A stretch of 64,000 nucleotides of DNA from Bacteriovoracaceae bacterium (GCA_021737405.1 JAIPEG010000011.1:1-64000), one strand, 5' to 3'. Positions 15,683 through 26,333 are shown, numbered from the stretch's first letter. A program made the numbers and translations. The notes: generated by a model from the sequence alone, not told the origin.

Positions 15683-16144
15683 CTAATTTAGGATAATAAT
15701 CGAGAGGTTTAAGGAAAAAGCAATCATTAGCCATATGAGATACAAGAGATTTGGTCCCCATAGGGCGAATGAGTGCCTCGTGATATAAATGAAAGAAGAA
15801 ACCAGCCCAAGCATGCAAGCGATGATAAATGCGCCTAATAAAGTCCAATGGGCACCAAAGAAAACAGGGCTCCAGATGAGATTTAAGAGAAGCTGAATCG
15901 AATAGATAAGGCCTAAGCGACCTCTTAATTGACTTTTTTCCCACAAGATGAAAAATGTCCACGCCATAAAAAGGTAGAGGATATTCCAAACGATAGGAAA
16001 AGTAAGCGGAGGAGGTGTCCACCAAGGCTTAACGATTCCTTGATACCAAATACCTGGACGAAAAAATACCCCCGAAATTGCAGCAATGTACGGGGGTATA
16101 AGACATAAGATAAATCTTAAAAAACGTTTAAATGTGAAGGGCAC
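15683..16144 (-). CDS. TspO/MBR family membrane protein
   Basis: Five-helix membrane protein of the tryptophan-rich sensory protein/translocator family, which binds tetrapyrroles and related ligands. The family signatures are clear: KPWWTPPPLTFPIVWNILY near the first loop and NLIWSPVFFGAHW later. About 153 residues, as expected. I chose a GTG start at 16144 (MPFTFKRFLR), inside the last codons of lpd. The frame stays open further upstream within lpd but that extension is not TspO-like. It overlaps lpd by 17 bases, so it is translated with the 2-oxoglutarate dehydrogenase operon. Confidence 0.88.
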   Translation of the reverse strand: MPFTFKRFLRFILCLIPPYIAAISGVFFRPGIWYQGIVKPWWTPPPLTFPIVWNILYLFMAWTFFILWEKSQLRGRLGLIYSIQLLLNLIWSPVFFGAHWTLLGAFIIACMLGLVSSFIYITRHSFALWGPNLLYLIWLMIAFSLNLSIIILN

Positions 16145-17531
16145 GATTCTCTGTCGCCGCGAGGCATGCCTCTTTAAAAGACTCTGTATAAGTCGGGTGA
16201 GCGTGACAAGTTCGAGCAACATCTTCAGCTGAGGCCCTAAATTCCATCGCGAGAACAGCTTCTGCAATTAAATCAGCACATCTAGGCCCTACCATATGGA
16301 CCCCAAGAATCTCATCCGTTTCCTTATCGGCTAAAACCTTTATCAAACCATCGGACTCATTTGATGCTCTTGCGCGCCCAGAGGCTTTAAAAGGAAAGCT
16401 TCCTACTTTATAGGCCTTCTTCTGATCTTTAAGCTCTTCTTCGGTAAAACCTACGGAAGCCACTTCAGGCCAGGTATAAACGACACCTGGTACGAGAAGA
16501 TAGTTCAAATGGGGCTTTTCACCATTAATCACTTCGGCGACAAACACACCCTCTTCTTCTGCTTTGTGAGCAAGCATCACGCCTTTTGTCACATCACCAA
16601 TGGCATAAATATGAGAATGTTTTGTTCTTAAATTATCATCTGTTGGAACCCTTCCTCTCTCATCAAGTTCAAGACCAATATTTTCAAGCCCTAACCCAGA
16701 TGTAAAAGGTCTTCTTCCAACTGCTACTAAACAATATTCGGCATCAATTTGAACTTCTTTTTCATCTTTCTTTGATTTTGCCTTTACCTTCACGCTCTTT
16801 CCATCAGAAGTTACTTCAGTAACTCCATGACCCATGAAGAACTCCATTCCCTCTTTTTTAAGAACTTTTTGTAGGTTCTTACCCATATCCTTATCCATGG
16901 CAGGAATACAAGCATCGGCGTACTCAACAACCGATACTTTAGTGCCTAATCGTAAAAATACGGACCCCATCTCAAGGCCAATAACACCTCCGCCAATAAC
17001 CACCATACTTTTTGGAAGTGCAGGTAATTTCAAGGCCTCAGTAGAAGTAATCACTCTTTTCTTATCAATATTGATGCCTGGAATTGAAGAAGGCTTACTG
17101 CCAGTGGCAATGACCACGTTCTTGGCCTTTAGCATTTCCTCACTTTTACCTATGACTTTTATTGTATGGGCATCGACAAAGGAGCCAACTCCGTTAAAGA
17201 CATCAATTTTATTCTTATTCATGAGATAAGTTATTCCACCACTTGTGTCGCTAACAACTTTTTCAACCCTGCTTCTCATTTTTGGAAAATCAAGTTCAAT
17301 CTTTTCCGTATTGATTCCATGATCTTTAAAATTATGAACCAACTCGTGGTACTTTTCACTTGAGTCAAGCCATGCTTTAGAAGGAATACAACCGACGTTT
17401 AGACATGTACCACCTAAAGTGTCATATTTTTCAATAATAGCGGTTTTCATTCCAAGCTGAGCCGCACGAATGGCACAGACATATCCACCAGGACCACTAC
17501 CAATTACTACTACATCATATTCTTGACTCAT
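16128..17531 (-). CDS. lpdA: Dihydrolipoyl dehydrogenase (E3)
   Basis: Flavoprotein that reoxidises dihydrolipoamide of the 2-oxoglutarate dehydrogenase complex and makes NADH. Motifs: FAD site VIGSGPGGYV, redox disulfide GGTCLNVGCIPSK, NAD site VIGGGVIGLE, second FAD motif YAIGDV and the C-terminal active-site HAHPTYTE. Start chosen at ATG 17531 (MSQEYDVVV) with AAGGAG seven bases upstream. The gene follows sucB by 10 bases and overlaps tspO at its 3' end, so it is the third gene of the sucAB-lpd operon. Confidence 0.96.
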   Translation of the reverse strand: MSQEYDVVVIGSGPGGYVCAIRAAQLGMKTAIIEKYDTLGGTCLNVGCIPSKAWLDSSEKYHELVHNFKDHGINTEKIELDFPKMRSRVEKVVSDTSGGITYLMNKNKIDVFNGVGSFVDAHTIKVIGKSEEMLKAKNVVIATGSKPSSIPGINIDKKRVITSTEALKLPALPKSMVVIGGGVIGLEMGSVFLRLGTKVSVVEYADACIPAMDKDMGKNLQKVLKKEGMEFFMGHGVTEVTSDGKSVKVKAKSKKDEKEVQIDAEYCLVAVGRRPFTSGLGLENIGLELDERGRVPTDDNLRTKHSHIYAIGDVTKGVMLAHKAEEEGVFVAEVINGEKPHLNYLLVPGVVYTWPEVASVGFTEEELKDQKKAYKVGSFPFKASGRARASNESDGLIKVLADKETDEILGVHMVGPRCADLIAEAVLAMEFRASAEDVARTCHAHPTYTESFKEACLAATENRALHI

Positions 17532-17541
17532 GATTATCTCC

Positions 17542-18756
17542 TTAAACGTCCAGTAACATGCGTGATGGATCCTCAATCAACTCTTTTAAGCGATAGAGAA
17601 AAGTCACTGACTCTTTACCATCTACGATCCGATGATCATAACTAAGGGCCGTGTACATAACGGGGTGAACAACCACTTGTCCTTTAATGGCCACTGGACG
17701 CTCGACAATATTATGCATTCCTAATATTCCAGACTGAGGAATATTAATAATAGGAGTAGAAAGCATTGAGCCAAATACGCCACCATTTGTGATCGTAAAT
17801 GTTCCCCCACTCATTTCATCGAGAGTCAATTTTCCATCTCGCCCTTTTAAAGCAAGTCTTTTAATTTCTTTTTCGATTTGAGCTAAACTTAAGGCCTCTG
17901 CATTTCGAATAACAGGAACCACGAGCCCTTTAGGGGTAGACACCGCAATACCAACATCAGCGTAGTCATGAAAAATCATTTCATCACCCTCTAACATGGC
18001 ATTTACACCAGGAACTTCTTTAAGAGCAATCGTACAGGCTTTTGTAAAAAAGCTCATGAAACCAAGTCCGATTTCATGCTTCTCTTTAAACTGCTCTTTA
18101 TACTTCGACCGAAGCTCCATTACCCAATGCATGTCTATTTCATTAAAAGTCGTCAACATCGCCGTGGAATTCTTGGCCTCAGTTAAACGAGAAGCAATGG
18201 TCTTTCTCAGTCGACTCATTTTTTCTCTACGGACCTCTCTTGATACTCCAGTTTGAGGCGTTTGAGCTTCTATGGGTTTTGGTGCAGCTGCTTTTTCAAC
18301 TGCTGCGGCTGGTTTTGTTCCAGACATGGCATCAGCTTTTGTGATGCGACCATCTTTACCAGTTCCTTGAACATCTTGTGGAGAGAGACCTTTTTCATCC
18401 AAGATTTTTCTTGCCGCTGGAGAAGGGAAATTCTTATCCCCACCAGCAGGTGCAGGAACACTTGGAGGCGCAGACTCGCCTGATGAAGCGCTTTCCTCTT
18501 TTTTCTTAACAGGAGCACCTTCACCTGGAGTTAATGTACCGATGACGGCACCGATTCCTAACTCAGAGCCCTCTTCAACAGAACGCGCTAGAACTCCACT
18601 TTCCTCAGCAGGCAACTCTACAGTGGCCTTATCTGATTCGATTTCACACAAGATATCGCCTTCCTCAACGAATTCTCCGTCTTCTTTTAGCCACGTTGTA
18701 AGAGTCACTTCAGTAATTGACTCTCCAATACTTGGGATTTTAATTTCAATACTCAT
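17542..18756 (-). CDS. sucB: Dihydrolipoyllysine succinyltransferase (E2 of 2-oxoglutarate dehydrogenase)
   Basis: Core acyltransferase of the OGDH complex. Domain order: one lipoyl domain with the modified Lys in ESDKATVEL (about residue 43), a Pro/Ala/Lys-rich linker, an E3/E1-binding domain ([15 protein letters not shown], about residues 110-145), and the C-terminal catalytic domain with [11 protein letters not shown]. At 404 residues it matches SucB. It starts 22 bases after sucA and precedes lpd by 10 bases. Confidence 0.96.
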   Translation of the reverse strand: MSIEIKIPSIGESITEVTLTTWLKEDGEFVEEGDILCEIESDKATVELPAEESGVLARSVEEGSELGIGAVIGTLTPGEGAPVKKKEESASSGESAPPSVPAPAGGDKNFPSPAARKILDEKGLSPQDVQGTGKDGRITKADAMSGTKPAAAVEKAAAPKPIEAQTPQTGVSREVRREKMSRLRKTIASRLTEAKNSTAMLTTFNEIDMHWVMELRSKYKEQFKEKHEIGLGFMSFFTKACTIALKEVPGVNAMLEGDEMIFHDYADVGIAVSTPKGLVVPVIRNAEALSLAQIEKEIKRLALKGRDGKLTLDEMSGGTFTITNGGVFGSMLSTPIINIPQSGILGMHNIVERPVAIKGQVVVHPVMYTALSYDHRIVDGKESVTFLYRLKELIEDPSRMLLDV

Positions 18757-18778
18757 GGTAAAGATCCTTTTTAACTAT

Positions 18779-21508
18779 TTATGAAAATGCTTTATTAATA
18801 ATATCGTCCTGCTCTTTTGCATGAATCTTTGCAAAACCTGTCGCAGGTGAAGCTGACGACTTTCTCGCCACACAATCAAAGTCAGAGAAAAGCTCACGCC
18901 ATCTTAAAAGATAAGTCCAAGTTCCCATGTTGAAAGGCTCCTCTTGAACCCATACAAACTTAGCTTTTTTATATTTATCTTTAATTTCTTGGATTTTATT
19001 ATCAACGAGCGGATAGATTTGTTCGAGCCTAACAATGGCAACATCTTTACGATTATCCTGGCGCTGTCTCTCCATGAGGTTGTAATAAACTTTCCCCGTA
19101 CAAAAGAGGACCTTTTTAACTTTCTTAGTATCAGCAAAGTCGTCTTCAATAATTTCTTGAAACTTACTCTCTGTTAAATCTTTTACTGAGCTTATACAGC
19201 GAGGATCTCTAAGAAGTGATTTTGGGGTAAATACGATAAGAGGCTTTCTAAACTCCCAGAGCAATTGTCTTCTTATAATATGAAAGAAGTTTCCTGGAGT
19301 TGTACAATTGGCCACCACCATATTGTGTTCAGCTGCTAGTTGAAGATAACGTTCAGGTCTGGCCGAGGAGTGCTCAGGCCCCATACCTTCATAGCCATGA
19401 GGAAGAAGCAATACAAGTCCACTCATCCTGCGCCACTTACTCTCACCTGCCGAAATAAATTGATCTAAAATAATCTGGGCACCATTTGAAAAGTCTCCAA
19501 ATTGAGCTTCCCAAACGTTTAAGGCCCATGGACTGCCCTGAGAATAACCATATTCAAAACCGAGTACAGCATATTCAGAAAGAAAGGAGTTATAGATATC
19601 CATCTTTCCTTGACCTTCTTCAATATTATCTAAGCCGCAGTAGGCTTCATTTGTAAATTCATCAAAGACCTTGGCATGTCTATGGGAAAAGGTTCCTCGA
19701 ATAACATCTTGACCAGAAAAACGAATATTATATTTTTGTGTTAAAAGTGAGCCATAGGCCAAGAGTTCAGCTGTTGCCCAATCAAGTTGATCATTGTCAT
19801 AAGCTTTTCTTCGATCATCTAGTAACTTTTGGGCCTTTTTAAGAGTCTTGAAACCTTCTGGAGTTTTTGTAATGGCATCTAGGATATTTTCGAGAGTCTC
19901 TTTTTTAACAGAGGTATCAGGAGAAGCGAGAAAATCTTCGGCCTTTGACCATCTTAAATTTAACCACTCTTTATGAGGACCTTTTCTTCTTTGAAGAGTC
20001 TCTTCTTGTTTAACCATATTGAAACGATCTGAGAGTTCATTTTTAAATTCATCTTGCATCTTCTTTGCAAGTTCTTTTTCAATAGAACCATGTTTAATGA
20101 GCTTTTCCATATAGAGCTCTCTTGGGTTCTTATGCTTGGCCACTAGACCATAAAGGTGGGGCTGGGTATACTTAGGCTCATCACCTTCGTTATGACCGTG
20201 CTTACGATAGCAAACCATATCAACCCAAACATCTTTCTTAAATTTTTGTCTAAAAGCGACGGCCATCTCTGCAGCAAAACAGACATGCTCTGGTTCATCT
20301 CCATTGACGTGTAGGATAAGGGTATCGAGCATCTTGGCGAGCGATGTAGAATACTGACTAGAACGCCCATCTTGAAAATCTGTTGTGAAGCCAATTTGGT
20401 TATTAATAATAAAGTGGATAGAGCCACCAGTTTGATAACCAGGTAATTCAGACATTTGAAGGGATTCGTAAACAACACCCTGACCAGCAACTGCGGCGTC
20501 ACCGTGGATGATGATGGGAAGAATTTTTGATTCATCTTTGTTATAGGCCAAATCAACTTGTGAGCGACAGTATCCATTTACAACTGGGGCAACAGCTTCA
20601 AGGTGAGAAGGGTTAGGTAAAATCTTGAGATAAACCTCTTGCCCGCCAGCGGCTTCGGATATTGCCGTAAACCCAAGGTGATATTTAACATCACCATCGC
20701 CCTGGCCACCAGAATCCTCAACAGAAGCTCCTTCAAACTCTTTAAAAATAAATTCATAGGTCTTACCAATAGTGTTAGCAAGAACGTTCAAACGTCCCCT
20801 ATGGGCCATACCAATGACAAATTCACGCGCCCCCTGCTCTGCCCCTTTGTTGATGATGGCATCAAGAGCTGGAATAGTGGTTTCACCACCTTCAAGAGAA
20901 AATCGTTTTTGACCAATAAACTTATTTTGAAGAAAGTTTTCAAAAATTTCAGCTTGATTAAGTTTTCTTAAAATTCTTTTCTTAGTGTCTATTGGGTAAT
21001 TGATTTCTTTACCCTTTGATTCAAAATATTCACGACACCATCTTCGCACTTCAGTGTTATTGGAATGCATATACTCAATTCCAATTTTTCCACAGTAAAT
21101 CGTTCGCAAGTGATCCATGATCTGCTTTAACGTCGCTCCTGCTCCAAGACCAACAAACTCTCCACAAAGAAAGCCTTGATTAAGATCATCATCAGTTAAA
21201 TCGTAATCTCCAAGGCTGATGCGCGCATGACGATCCTGTCTTGGTCTAATTGGATTGGTGTCAGAAAGTAAGTGTCCTCTGGCCCTAAAAGACTGAATCA
21301 GACGAAAGACATTAAACTCCTTTCGCATTTTTTCAGTTGAGATATCACCTTCAGAAACAGTGCCCCCCATTTGAAACTCAAAACCTTTAAAAAAGTTTAC
21401 CCAAGAGTCATCTAACTCTTCCGGTCGGTTCTTATAAGTATCGTAGAGACCATCGATATATTGGTTATCGGAAGCGGAGAGGTGTGAGAAATCATCAATT
21501 CTTTTCAT
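18779..21508 (-). CDS. sucA: 2-oxoglutarate dehydrogenase E1 component
   Basis: Thiamine diphosphate-dependent decarboxylase of the TCA cycle, converting 2-oxoglutarate to succinyl-dihydrolipoyl-E2. About 909 residues. The N-terminal OGDH peripheral segment is seen as YIDGLYDTYKNRPEELDDSW. The ThDP/Mg region has GMAHRGRLNVLAN, HGDAAVAGQG and NNQIGFTT, and the transketolase-type half has GYSQGSPWALNVWEAQFGDF. I prefer the ATG at 21508 (MKRIDDFSHL) over one 11 codons upstream. First gene of sucA-sucB-lpd-tspO. The 220-base upstream region holds two inverted repeats that could be regulatory. Confidence 0.96.
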   Translation of the reverse strand: MKRIDDFSHLSASDNQYIDGLYDTYKNRPEELDDSWVNFFKGFEFQMGGTVSEGDISTEKMRKEFNVFRLIQSFRARGHLLSDTNPIRPRQDRHARISLGDYDLTDDDLNQGFLCGEFVGLGAGATLKQIMDHLRTIYCGKIGIEYMHSNNTEVRRWCREYFESKGKEINYPIDTKKRILRKLNQAEIFENFLQNKFIGQKRFSLEGGETTIPALDAIINKGAEQGAREFVIGMAHRGRLNVLANTIGKTYEFIFKEFEGASVEDSGGQGDGDVKYHLGFTAISEAAGGQEVYLKILPNPSHLEAVAPVVNGYCRSQVDLAYNKDESKILPIIIHGDAAVAGQGVVYESLQMSELPGYQTGGSIHFIINNQIGFTTDFQDGRSSQYSTSLAKMLDTLILHVNGDEPEHVCFAAEMAVAFRQKFKKDVWVDMVCYRKHGHNEGDEPKYTQPHLYGLVAKHKNPRELYMEKLIKHGSIEKELAKKMQDEFKNELSDRFNMVKQEETLQRRKGPHKEWLNLRWSKAEDFLASPDTSVKKETLENILDAITKTPEGFKTLKKAQKLLDDRRKAYDNDQLDWATAELLAYGSLLTQKYNIRFSGQDVIRGTFSHRHAKVFDEFTNEAYCGLDNIEEGQGKMDIYNSFLSEYAVLGFEYGYSQGSPWALNVWEAQFGDFSNGAQIILDQFISAGESKWRRMSGLVLLLPHGYEGMGPEHSSARPERYLQLAAEHNMVVANCTTPGNFFHIIRRQLLWEFRKPLIVFTPKSLLRDPRCISSVKDLTESKFQEIIEDDFADTKKVKKVLFCTGKVYYNLMERQRQDNRKDVAIVRLEQIYPLVDNKIQEIKDKYKKAKFVWVQEEPFNMGTWTYLLRWRELFSDFDCVARKSSASPATGFAKIHAKEQDDIINKAFS

Positions 21509-21643
21509 ATAGGGCCTACTCTTTTTTGTACACCTGTACAAATCTGTCGGTTTTTATGCTTGGGATAGTATGGTAATTTTAACGGCCTGAAAAGTAGATA
21601 AACAGCGGCAAAAACATCCATTCTGAACAATGAAAAACAGAAC

Positions 21644-21658
21644 TTTAACTAAGTTAAA
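21644..21658. promoter_or_regulatory. Inverted repeat upstream of sucA
   Basis: TTTAAC-taa-GTTAAA is a perfect 6-bp inverted repeat about 140 bases before the sucA start. It may be an operator, but it is AT-rich and could occur by chance. Confidence 0.25.
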
Positions 21659-21706
21659 CTATTGGTGTTAAAATGGAGGTGTTTACGGCAAATTCTGCCA
21701 AGTACT

Positions 21707-21723
21707 CTCTTAAGACTTAAGAG
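21707..21723. repeat. 17-bp perfect palindrome between nqr and suc operons
   Basis: CTCTTAAG-a-CTTAAGAG is symmetric over 8 bp on each side and lies 8 bases past the end of nqrM. No T-run follows on either strand, so it is not a standard terminator. It could be a transcript-end hairpin or a protein-binding site serving the suc promoter. Confidence 0.4.
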
Positions 21724-21730
21724 CTAGAAA

Positions 21731-21973
21731 TTATTCAACAAGCTTAAGATGAATGGTCTGTGTTTCTGGATCGATCTGGAGAGGACCCTTAAGGTGACGC
21801 TTTTCCTCATCACATTCTTCTTTCTTGTCACAGAACATACAATCTTCACCCATGATCGCACCAAGTCCTCCGCAAGACCCTTGTAATCTTCGATTACTGA
21901 GAATAACGCCAATTGCCATTCCTACTAAGGCAATACCGACAACCACAAGAGATAAAAGAAATATTTTCACCAT
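21731..21973 (-). CDS. nqrM: Na+-NQR maturation protein NqrM
   Basis: 80-residue protein with one N-terminal membrane helix (VVVGIALVGMAIGVIL) followed by NRRLQGSCGG and two further cysteine groups (CMFCDKKEEC). The helix plus GSCGG plus a four-Cys pattern is the signature of NqrM (DUF539), thought to deliver iron for the intramembrane Fe site of NqrD/NqrE. Its position as the last gene after nqrABCDEF-apbE is the standard one. The start codon is one base from the apbE stop. Confidence 0.9.
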   Translation of the reverse strand: MVKIFLLSLVVVGIALVGMAIGVILSNRRLQGSCGGLGAIMGEDCMFCDKKEECDEEKRHLKGPLQIDPETQTIHLKLVE

Positions 21974-23047
21974 CTAAGGTACCTCTGAAACATTTTTTGT
22001 TGAAAAAAGATCTTTAAAAAAGCTTGTCTCTTTAGTAGCAAAGACCCGACCTTCTTGGCCAACGTCCCTGTAAACAAAATACGCTGCTAACCCTTCCTTC
22101 TGAGCATAAGTAAAACCTTTTTCTAGCCCCATGGCCATAAGAGCAGTAGCAAGAGCGTCTGCCTTCATGCAAGAGCTTTTGTGAGCGACAGAGACGCTCA
22201 CCACTACATTGGTGACAGGTCGGCCTGAGTGGACATCAATAGTATGAGAGTACTTCTTACCGTCCTCCATAAAGAAATTTCTATAGGATCCACTCGTTGC
22301 CAAGCTCATTGAATCAAGCTTTAAGATTCTCTGGTAACTCTCCCCAAGAGATTCAGGATGAGGGGCCTCAATAGCGATTCGCCAGGGAACTCCGTCGAGT
22401 TTTTTTCCTAAGGTCCTAACCTCTCCCCCAATTTCAACCATGTAGATTTTTGATCCCTTTGATTCTAAAAACATCGCGACTTTATCGACACCAAAACCTT
22501 TGGCCAGTGAGGATAAGTCCAAATAAACACCTGGAACTTTCTTTTTTATCTCACTTGTTTTTTCATTAAGAGAAACTTTATCAAAACCAACCCTCTTCTT
22601 AGCGGCAGCAATATCTTGCTCCTTTGGAACTTTACGGCTTCCGCCGGGTCCAAAGCCCCATAGATTCACTAATGGCCCTATGGTTGGATCAAAAACCCCT
22701 TCCGTTTCTTCTGCAAGTTCCAAAGCATATTTGCTCACGAGAAAAAAGTCAGGACTAATTTTCAACCAACCCAGTCGGTCTGTTTGATTAAAATAAGAAA
22801 TTTCACTTTCTTTTAGGTAAGTGCTCATCTCTTTATTTACTTTTAAAAGTAATTCATCAATGACCGCCTGAACTTTTTTGGAGTCACTTAATTGTGATGA
22901 AGAGTAGTACTTAATATTGTACTGAGTCCCCATGGTACGCCCCGTTAAGTGAACGAGCTCTCCACTTTTATTACAACCTGTAATAAAGAAAAGCCCCAGC
23001 AATGCTAGGGCCTTAATTATAACGGCTTTAAAAGGCGTTTTTTTCAT
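21974..23047 (-). CDS. apbE: FAD:protein FMN transferase
   Basis: Attaches FMN covalently to threonines of NqrB and NqrC. The N-terminus is a lipoprotein signal (lipobox FITGC), placing the enzyme on the periplasmic side of the membrane. Family motifs: GRTMGTQYNIKYYS, LDLSSLAKGFGVD, EIGGEVRTLG, SHTIDVHSGRP and KADALATALMAMG. At 357 residues the length fits. It follows nqrF by three bases and abuts nqrM, so its dedicated role in NQR flavinylation is well supported by context. Confidence 0.95.
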   Translation of the reverse strand: MKKTPFKAVIIKALALLGLFFITGCNKSGELVHLTGRTMGTQYNIKYYSSSQLSDSKKVQAVIDELLLKVNKEMSTYLKESEISYFNQTDRLGWLKISPDFFLVSKYALELAEETEGVFDPTIGPLVNLWGFGPGGSRKVPKEQDIAAAKKRVGFDKVSLNEKTSEIKKKVPGVYLDLSSLAKGFGVDKVAMFLESKGSKIYMVEIGGEVRTLGKKLDGVPWRIAIEAPHPESLGESYQRILKLDSMSLATSGSYRNFFMEDGKKYSHTIDVHSGRPVTNVVVSVSVAHKSSCMKADALATALMAMGLEKGFTYAQKEGLAAYFVYRDVGQEGRVFATKETSFFKDLFSTKNVSEVP

Positions 23048-23050
23048 TTC

Positions 23051-24274
23051 TTATCCACCAAAATCATCAAGGGCAATATCGTCACGTTCTACTCCAAGAG
23101 AGAGAAGCATATCTATTACACACTTATTCATAATCGGAGGACCACATAAGTAGTACTCACAGTCTTCTGGATTTGGATGATCTTTAAGATAGTTCTCAAA
23201 AAGTACATTGTGAATGAAGCCAGTGTATCCTTCCCAATCATCACCCTCTTGAGGTTCTGATAATGCAACATACCACTTGAAGTTATCATTCTCATTTTGA
23301 ATGCTATCAAAATCTTCTACATAGAACATTTCACGCTTTGAACGAGCACCGTACCAAAAAGTAACCTTTCTATCAGTCTTGATTCTTCTAAACTGATCAA
23401 AGATATGGGAGCGCATTGGCGCCATACCTGCACCACCACCAACAAAAACCATTTCTTTATCTGTGTCTTTTGCGAAAAATTCACCAAAAGGTCCAGAGAT
23501 GGTCGTTTTATCTCCTGGCTTTAGATCAAAAATATAACTCGACATCTTCCCAGGAGGAACATTTGGAAGTCTTGGAGGTGGAGAAGCAACCCTGACGTTA
23601 AGCATGATAATGCCCTTCTCTTCTGGGTAGTTCGCCATTGAATAGGCACGAATCGTAGGCTCTTCAACATATGATTTGAATTGCCAAAGATTAAATTTAT
23701 CCCAGTCTTCACGATACTCTTCTTCAATAACAAAGTTTTTATACTCAATATTTAGACCACCTGGTCTTTCAATCTGAATGAAACCACCTGCTCGAAATGG
23801 AACAGCTTCCCCGGCAGGCAACTGAAGGACCAGCTCTTTAATGAAAGTGGCCACGTTGTCATTACTCTTTACAACACAATCCCATTTCTTAACGCCAAAA
23901 ACTTCTTCAGGTACTTCAACCTTCATATCCTGCTTAACTGCAACCTGACAGGAGAGACGAACACCTTCGCGTGCTTCTTTTTTCGTTATATGAGAGAGCT
24001 CTGTTTGAAGAACTTCTCCACCACCTTCTAAGACTTTCACTTTACATTGACCACAAGTACCACCTCCGCCACAGGCAGAGCTTACAAATAATTTTTGATC
24101 GGCCAAAATATTTAAAAGCTTACCACCAGCTGCAACTTCAATATCTTTCTCCCCGTTAATATTTAATTTAACAGGTCCGGAAGCAACAAGCTTTGACTTA
24201 GCTAAGAGGATAACGAGAACCAAGGCCAAGATGACCACGGTAAACATTCCTACACCTAGTAAAATTTGACTCAT
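23051..24274 (-). CDS. nqrF: Na+-NQR subunit F (NADH dehydrogenase subunit)
   Basis: Entry point of electrons in Na+-NQR. Domain order: one N-terminal membrane helix; a [2Fe-2S] ferredoxin domain with [10 protein letters not shown] and a fourth ligand in RLSCQV; an FAD-binding domain with RAYSMAN; and an NADH-binding domain with [13 protein letters not shown] and the C-terminal LDDFGG. 407 residues, normal for NqrF. It follows nqrE in the operon. Confidence 0.97.
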   Translation of the reverse strand: MSQILLGVGMFTVVILALVLVILLAKSKLVASGPVKLNINGEKDIEVAAGGKLLNILADQKLFVSSACGGGGTCGQCKVKVLEGGGEVLQTELSHITKKEAREGVRLSCQVAVKQDMKVEVPEEVFGVKKWDCVVKSNDNVATFIKELVLQLPAGEAVPFRAGGFIQIERPGGLNIEYKNFVIEEEYREDWDKFNLWQFKSYVEEPTIRAYSMANYPEEKGIIMLNVRVASPPPRLPNVPPGKMSSYIFDLKPGDKTTISGPFGEFFAKDTDKEMVFVGGGAGMAPMRSHIFDQFRRIKTDRKVTFWYGARSKREMFYVEDFDSIQNENDNFKWYVALSEPQEGDDWEGYTGFIHNVLFENYLKDHPNPEDCEYYLCGPPIMNKCVIDMLLSLGVERDDIALDDFGG

Positions 24275-24297
24275 AATTTTTCCCTATCTAAAAAAAC

Positions 24298-24915
24298 TTA
24301 TAATTGAATACCAGAAAAACCTAAAAACCCAATGGCCATAAGACCTACCGTAATAAAGGTAATTCCTAGTCCACGAAGTCCTGGAGGAACATCAGAGTAT
24401 TTCATCTTTTCACGAATCCCTGCAAGAGCAGCAATCGCCAACGCCCAACCAACTCCTGATCCAACACCGTAAGTAACAGACTCACCAAAAGTATAGTCCC
24501 TCTCAACCATAAAGAGAGTTCCCCCTAAAATGGCACAATTCACGGTGATCAAAGGAAGAAAAATCCCAAGAGCGTTATAAAGGGCCGGTACAAAACGATC
24601 GAGGATCATCTCAAGGATCTGTACCATGGCAGCAATAACGCCAATGTAGGAAATAAGTCCGAGAAAACTTAAATCAACGTTTGCAAGGGAGGGGTGCATC
24701 CAAGTGAGTGCCCCTTCTTTTAGAAGTCCGTTATAAATAAGATTGTTAACTGGAACAGTAATTGTTTGCACAACAACAACCGCAACCCCAAGACCAAGGG
24801 CGGTGTTTACCTTTTTAGAAACAGCTAAAAAGGTACACATCCCAAGGAAAAATCCTAGAGCGAGGTTTTCAATAAAAACTGCTTTAATAAATAGATTGAG
24901 GTGATGCTCTAACAT
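24298..24915 (-). CDS. nqrE: Na+-NQR subunit E
   Basis: Six-helix membrane subunit that forms, with NqrD, the intramembrane iron site and ion path. The family features are present: [18 protein letters not shown] near the start and the half repeat [14 protein letters not shown] with its Cys. 205 residues. It shares the inverted two-fold fold with NqrD, which is encoded 12 bases upstream. Confidence 0.96.
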   Translation of the reverse strand: MLEHHLNLFIKAVFIENLALGFFLGMCTFLAVSKKVNTALGLGVAVVVVQTITVPVNNLIYNGLLKEGALTWMHPSLANVDLSFLGLISYIGVIAAMVQILEMILDRFVPALYNALGIFLPLITVNCAILGGTLFMVERDYTFGESVTYGVGSGVGWALAIAALAGIREKMKYSDVPPGLRGLGITFITVGLMAIGFLGFSGIQL

Positions 24916-24927
24916 ATCTAATCTTCC

Positions 24928-25548
24928 TTAATTCTCTGTTTCAACTTGTTCAGTTTTGAAGGTTCTAAGTACCCAAATAATAATACCTATAATAAAGAAA
25001 GCTGAAGGAGACAGTAGTGCCATACCATTAGGCTGGTACCAACCACCTTCACTTGTTGTCTTTAAAATAGTTACACCAAGAAGCTTTCCACTACCAAAAA
25101 GCTCTCTAAAGAAAGCTACGACAATGAGGATAAAGGAATAACCTAAACCATTTCCAATACCATCAAGAAAACTCATCAAAGGACCATTTTTCATGGCATA
25201 ACCTTCAGCGCGTCCCATAACGATACAGTTTGTAATAATCAAACCGACGTAAACTGACATTGATTTCGCAACATCAAAGACAAAGGCCTTAAGAATTTGA
25301 TCCGTCAAAATAACCATCGAAGCAATGATCGTCATTTGAGCAATGATTCGAATAGAAGATGGAATTTGATTTCTAATTATAGAAACAAAGAGTGAGCTGA
25401 AAGCAGTTACGAGAAGAACGGCAATGGACATAACAAAAGCCGTCTCTAGCTTTGTTGTAACAGCAAGGGCAGAGCAAATCCCAAGAATTTGTAGAGCAAT
25501 GGGGTTGTTGTTAAAGAGTGGGTCAAATAAAGTCTTTTTAATACTCAT
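24928..25548 (-). CDS. nqrD: Na+-NQR subunit D
   Basis: Membrane subunit homologous to NqrE. Conserved parts: [17 protein letters not shown] with Cys near residue 25 and [18 protein letters not shown] with the second Cys, both of which bind the intramembrane iron. 206 residues. Two bases separate it from nqrC. Confidence 0.96.
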   Translation of the reverse strand: MSIKKTLFDPLFNNNPIALQILGICSALAVTTKLETAFVMSIAVLLVTAFSSLFVSIIRNQIPSSIRIIAQMTIIASMVILTDQILKAFVFDVAKSMSVYVGLIITNCIVMGRAEGYAMKNGPLMSFLDGIGNGLGYSFILIVVAFFRELFGSGKLLGVTILKTTSEGGWYQPNGMALLSPSAFFIIGIIIWVLRTFKTEQVETEN

Positions 25549-25550
25549 TA

Positions 25551-26333
25551 TTAAACTCCTCCTGCACGAAATTTCGCCAGGAATTTACCATAGCCATTAT
25601 TACTAACCCAATAGTTAACACTTGCTTCCACACCATTAGAAGTAAGAGTTGCTCCGCTTAGACCATCAATTTTACTAATGGCACCGTCCATAGAACTATC
25701 GACAGTCCCTTTGATAACATCAATCGTTGGGTTGTATGATTCACTTAAAACCTGTTTCCCTGTCCAAGAAGCTTGCCACTTCTTATTATCAATTTCTCCA
25801 CCAAGACCCGGAGTTTCACCATGTTGGTAAAAGCCTATCCCCTTAACAGTCTTAGTATCCGGAGCAAGAGAGAGAAAGCCATACATCGTAGACCATAGAC
25901 CTTTTCCATGAAAAGGAAGAATAATCTGACTAACTTTTCCTGATGATTTAACAAGGTAAACGGGACGAACTTTTGCACGCATTTTAATTCGAGCAATGTC
26001 TTCATCACTAGGAATCGTCTTGGCCATCGCAGGGTCTTTATCAGCTTTTTCTAGGTCATAAGTAGCAGCATCAATATCCGTTACTTCTTGACCAGTGGAA
26101 AGGTCGATAAGTTTTGTCTCCACTTGCTCAAAGGCTGCCTTAATCTGGGCCTCATTCACTTTTGGTGAATCAATTAATCCAGCAGCAAGAAGAAGATTCT
26201 TTTTAACATCAAGACGCTTGTTTTTAACTTGAATCGGCTTGAGTTTTACAGCAGCAGTCGAAACTAATACTGAACAAGCGACACACAAACAAGCGGCAAC
26301 AATAAGTGTTCTAGAAGTACTATCGTTAGACAT
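25551..26333 (-). CDS. nqrC: Na+-NQR subunit C (covalent FMN)
   Basis: One N-terminal membrane helix ([17 protein letters not shown]) anchors a periplasmic FMN-binding domain. The flavinylation motif is [12 protein letters not shown], with FMN expected on the Thr of SGAT, added by ApbE. 260 residues. Start chosen at ATG 26333 (MSNDSTSRT), preceded by GGAGG. The frame runs open further upstream into nqrB but that part is not conserved NqrC. The start lies just inside the end of nqrB. Confidence 0.95.
   Translation of the reverse strand: MSNDSTSRTLIVAACLCVACSVLVSTAAVKLKPIQVKNKRLDVKKNLLLAAGLIDSPKVNEAQIKAAFEQVETKLIDLSTGQEVTDIDAATYDLEKADKDPAMAKTIPSDEDIARIKMRAKVRPVYLVKSSGKVSQIILPFHGKGLWSTMYGFLSLAPDTKTVKGIGFYQHGETPGLGGEIDNKKWQASWTGKQVLSESYNPTIDVIKGTVDSSMDGAISKIDGLSGATLTSNGVEASVNYWVSNNGYGKFLAKFRAGGV

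Noticed and set aside
15675..16025. A 116-codon frame overlapping tspO
   Set aside because: It is a second frame inside the TspO gene, which has the clear family motifs.
24956..25141. Opposite-strand frames inside the nqr genes
   Set aside because: They lie entirely inside well-identified subunit genes and have no SD or family features.
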